Origin: Planctomycetota bacterium
Lineage (GTDB): Bacteria > Planctomycetota > Planctomycetia > Pirellulales > Thermoguttaceae
Direction: 5' to 3'
Assembly (NCBI GenBank): GCA_021784975.1
Contig: JAJYGU010000404.1
Coordinates: 1 to 10,857 of the forward strand
Length of the DNA: 10,857 bases
Shown here: positions 9,729 to 10,857 of the stretch, piece after piece
Layout of the letters: each line of letters starts with the position of its first letter
Position numbering within the stretch: the stretch's first letter is position 1
The notes under the pieces: generated by a model
Databases searched by the model: none
The model's input: the letters and a program-made list of their open reading frames with translations, nothing else
What the model was told of the DNA's origin: nothing
Program-made: the position numbers and the translations under genes

Positions 9729-9805
9729 CAGGCTTCCGCGGCTTACGGGGAAAATTTTTTCCGGCCGCAAACGCCCGGCCTCTACCCTGCACACCGACAA
9801 TTTAT

Positions 9806-9833
9806 ATTCTATCGGCCCGAGTCTGGGTGGCAA
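9806..9833 (-). promoter_or_regulatory. Second rRNA promoter P2 (upstream)
   Basis: TTGCCA (9828-9833) and TAGAAT (9806-9811) on the minus strand stand 16 bp apart, each matching consensus at five of six positions. It lies about 105 bp above P1 and about 105 bp after the sodB stop codon. Tandem promoters are common for rRNA operons. Confidence 0.6.
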
Positions 9834-9937
9834 CCCACTCGAAAACTCGCCCAGTTCCACGCAATTTGCCCATTTTAAACCGGCGAGTGACCGGATCCCG
9901 AACCAAACGCCCTAGCCAGTGCGTCCCTGGAACGATA

Positions 9938-10527
<590 letters not shown>

Positions 10528-10528
<1 letters not shown>

Positions 10529-10534
10529 TTTGGG
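10528..10534 (-). promoter_or_regulatory. CCCAAAA heptamer, candidate -1 frameshift site joining the Tat leader to sodB
   Basis: In the leader frame the codons read CCA AAA TGC, so CCCAAAA fits the X XXY YYZ slippery pattern. A one-base backward slip puts the ribosome on ATG CCG, the first codons of sodB, giving a 234-residue Tat-SodB fusion. AAAGGAGA lies two bases upstream; SD-like elements stimulate slippage in bacteria (E. coli dnaX), though there the spacing is longer. The same motif also serves ordinary sodB initiation, so this is a hypothesis. Confidence 0.35.
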
Positions 10535-10694
10535 CGTCTCCTTTCTTGGTGGTGGTACGGTTCGGCGGCCGTGAGCTGGCGGGCGGCCCACAGACCCGCT
10601 CCGGCGGCCAGCGATTCGGTAAGGAACTGGCGTCGTGTCACGCCCGTCCCCCTCGATTTGCAGAATCGCTGGACAAACTCCGATTTTCGCAACG

Positions 10695-10723
10695 ATTGTA
10701 GGTGTCCGGTCCGGCGGCGGCAA
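10695..10723 (-). promoter_or_regulatory. Promoter of the sodB transcript
   Basis: TTGCCG (10718-10723, four of six) and TACAAT (10695-10700, five of six) lie 17 bp apart on the minus strand. The predicted start near 10688 gives a leader of about 47 nt before the Tat-frame GTG and about 160 nt before the sodB ATG. The transcript therefore includes the whole Tat frame. Confidence 0.65.
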
Positions 10724-10755
10724 GCGGGCTGACGCTGCAAGCCAGCCAACAGATC

Positions 10756-10857
10756 ATGAGCGAAGCTCTGAGCCTGATGGAGGATCGGGAGTATGAGGTG
10801 GACTCCAAAGAAGTGCTAAAGCTGGTCGCCGTGGGTAACGGTTCGGCGTATGATTGT
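10756..10857 (+). CDS. Possible start of an unassigned gene, cut by the window edge
   Basis: From ATG 10756 a frame runs open for 34 codons to the edge (MSEALSLMEDREYEVDSKEV and on); it is also open upstream to a GTG at 10702, just after a stop at 10699-10701. The sequence is charged and probably helical. No ribosome binding site or known motif is visible, and it would be divergent from sodB. Too little is present to name it; it may be chance. Confidence 0.3.
   Translation, partial: MSEALSLMEDREYEVDSKEVLKLVAVGNGSAYDC

Noticed and set aside
10529..10723. N-terminal extension of SodB to 261 residues
   Set aside because: The extension runs across the likely promoter and ribosome binding site, has no family similarity, and the internal ATG at 10528 has a strong SD.

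Overview
The window most likely comes from a GC-rich planctomycete, probably close to the Pirellulales. Three things point there: a 23S-5S rRNA unit with no 16S gene upstream (unlinked rRNA genes are described for planctomycetes), an RpoD-like sigma factor fused to several helix-turn-helix modules, and large lineage-type proteins of unknown role (a HEAT-repeat protein and a secreted protein). This assignment is by inspection only; no database search was run.

Layout. Positions 1-1598 (+) hold the 3' part of a HEAT-repeat protein gene that probably starts before the window. Convergent to it, after only 33 bp, is a 557-residue sigma-70 family factor (1632-3305, -). A 470-bp gene-free region follows (3306-3775); it carries the likely sigma-gene promoter and a perfect 10-bp-arm palindrome over its -35 region. 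Next come a secreted protein of unknown function (3776-5119, +), a REP-like composite inverted repeat (5121-5207) and a class I SAM-dependent methyltransferase (5243-6058, +). From 6146 to about 9830 everything lies on the minus strand. Read 5'->3' it is: two promoters, a boxA antitermination site, a leader, 23S rRNA, a hairpin-rich spacer of about 200 bp, 5S rRNA and a strong intrinsic terminator that faces the end of the methyltransferase gene. Upstream of the rRNA unit and on the same strand lies an iron superoxide dismutase gene (9938-10528). The right edge holds a short unassigned reading frame on the plus strand.

The genes are mostly independent. The most interesting arrangement is at the superoxide dismutase. 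Its likely promoter sits upstream of a short GTG-started, SD-preceded reading frame that encodes a canonical twin-arginine signal peptide (TRRQFL, hydrophobic stretch, AA-E end). That frame overlaps sodB in the wrong register. The two frames meet at a CCCAAAA heptamer directly in front of the sodB ATG, where a -1 slip would yield a Tat-exported enzyme. The sodB frame also has its own well-placed ribosome binding site for a cytoplasmic enzyme. This could be a dual-localisation device, a decayed Tat leader or a one-base assembly error; the sequence alone cannot decide.

Limits. No tools or searches were used. Promoters are matches by eye, and rRNA ends are inferred from terminal stem pairing and remembered E. 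coli ends.
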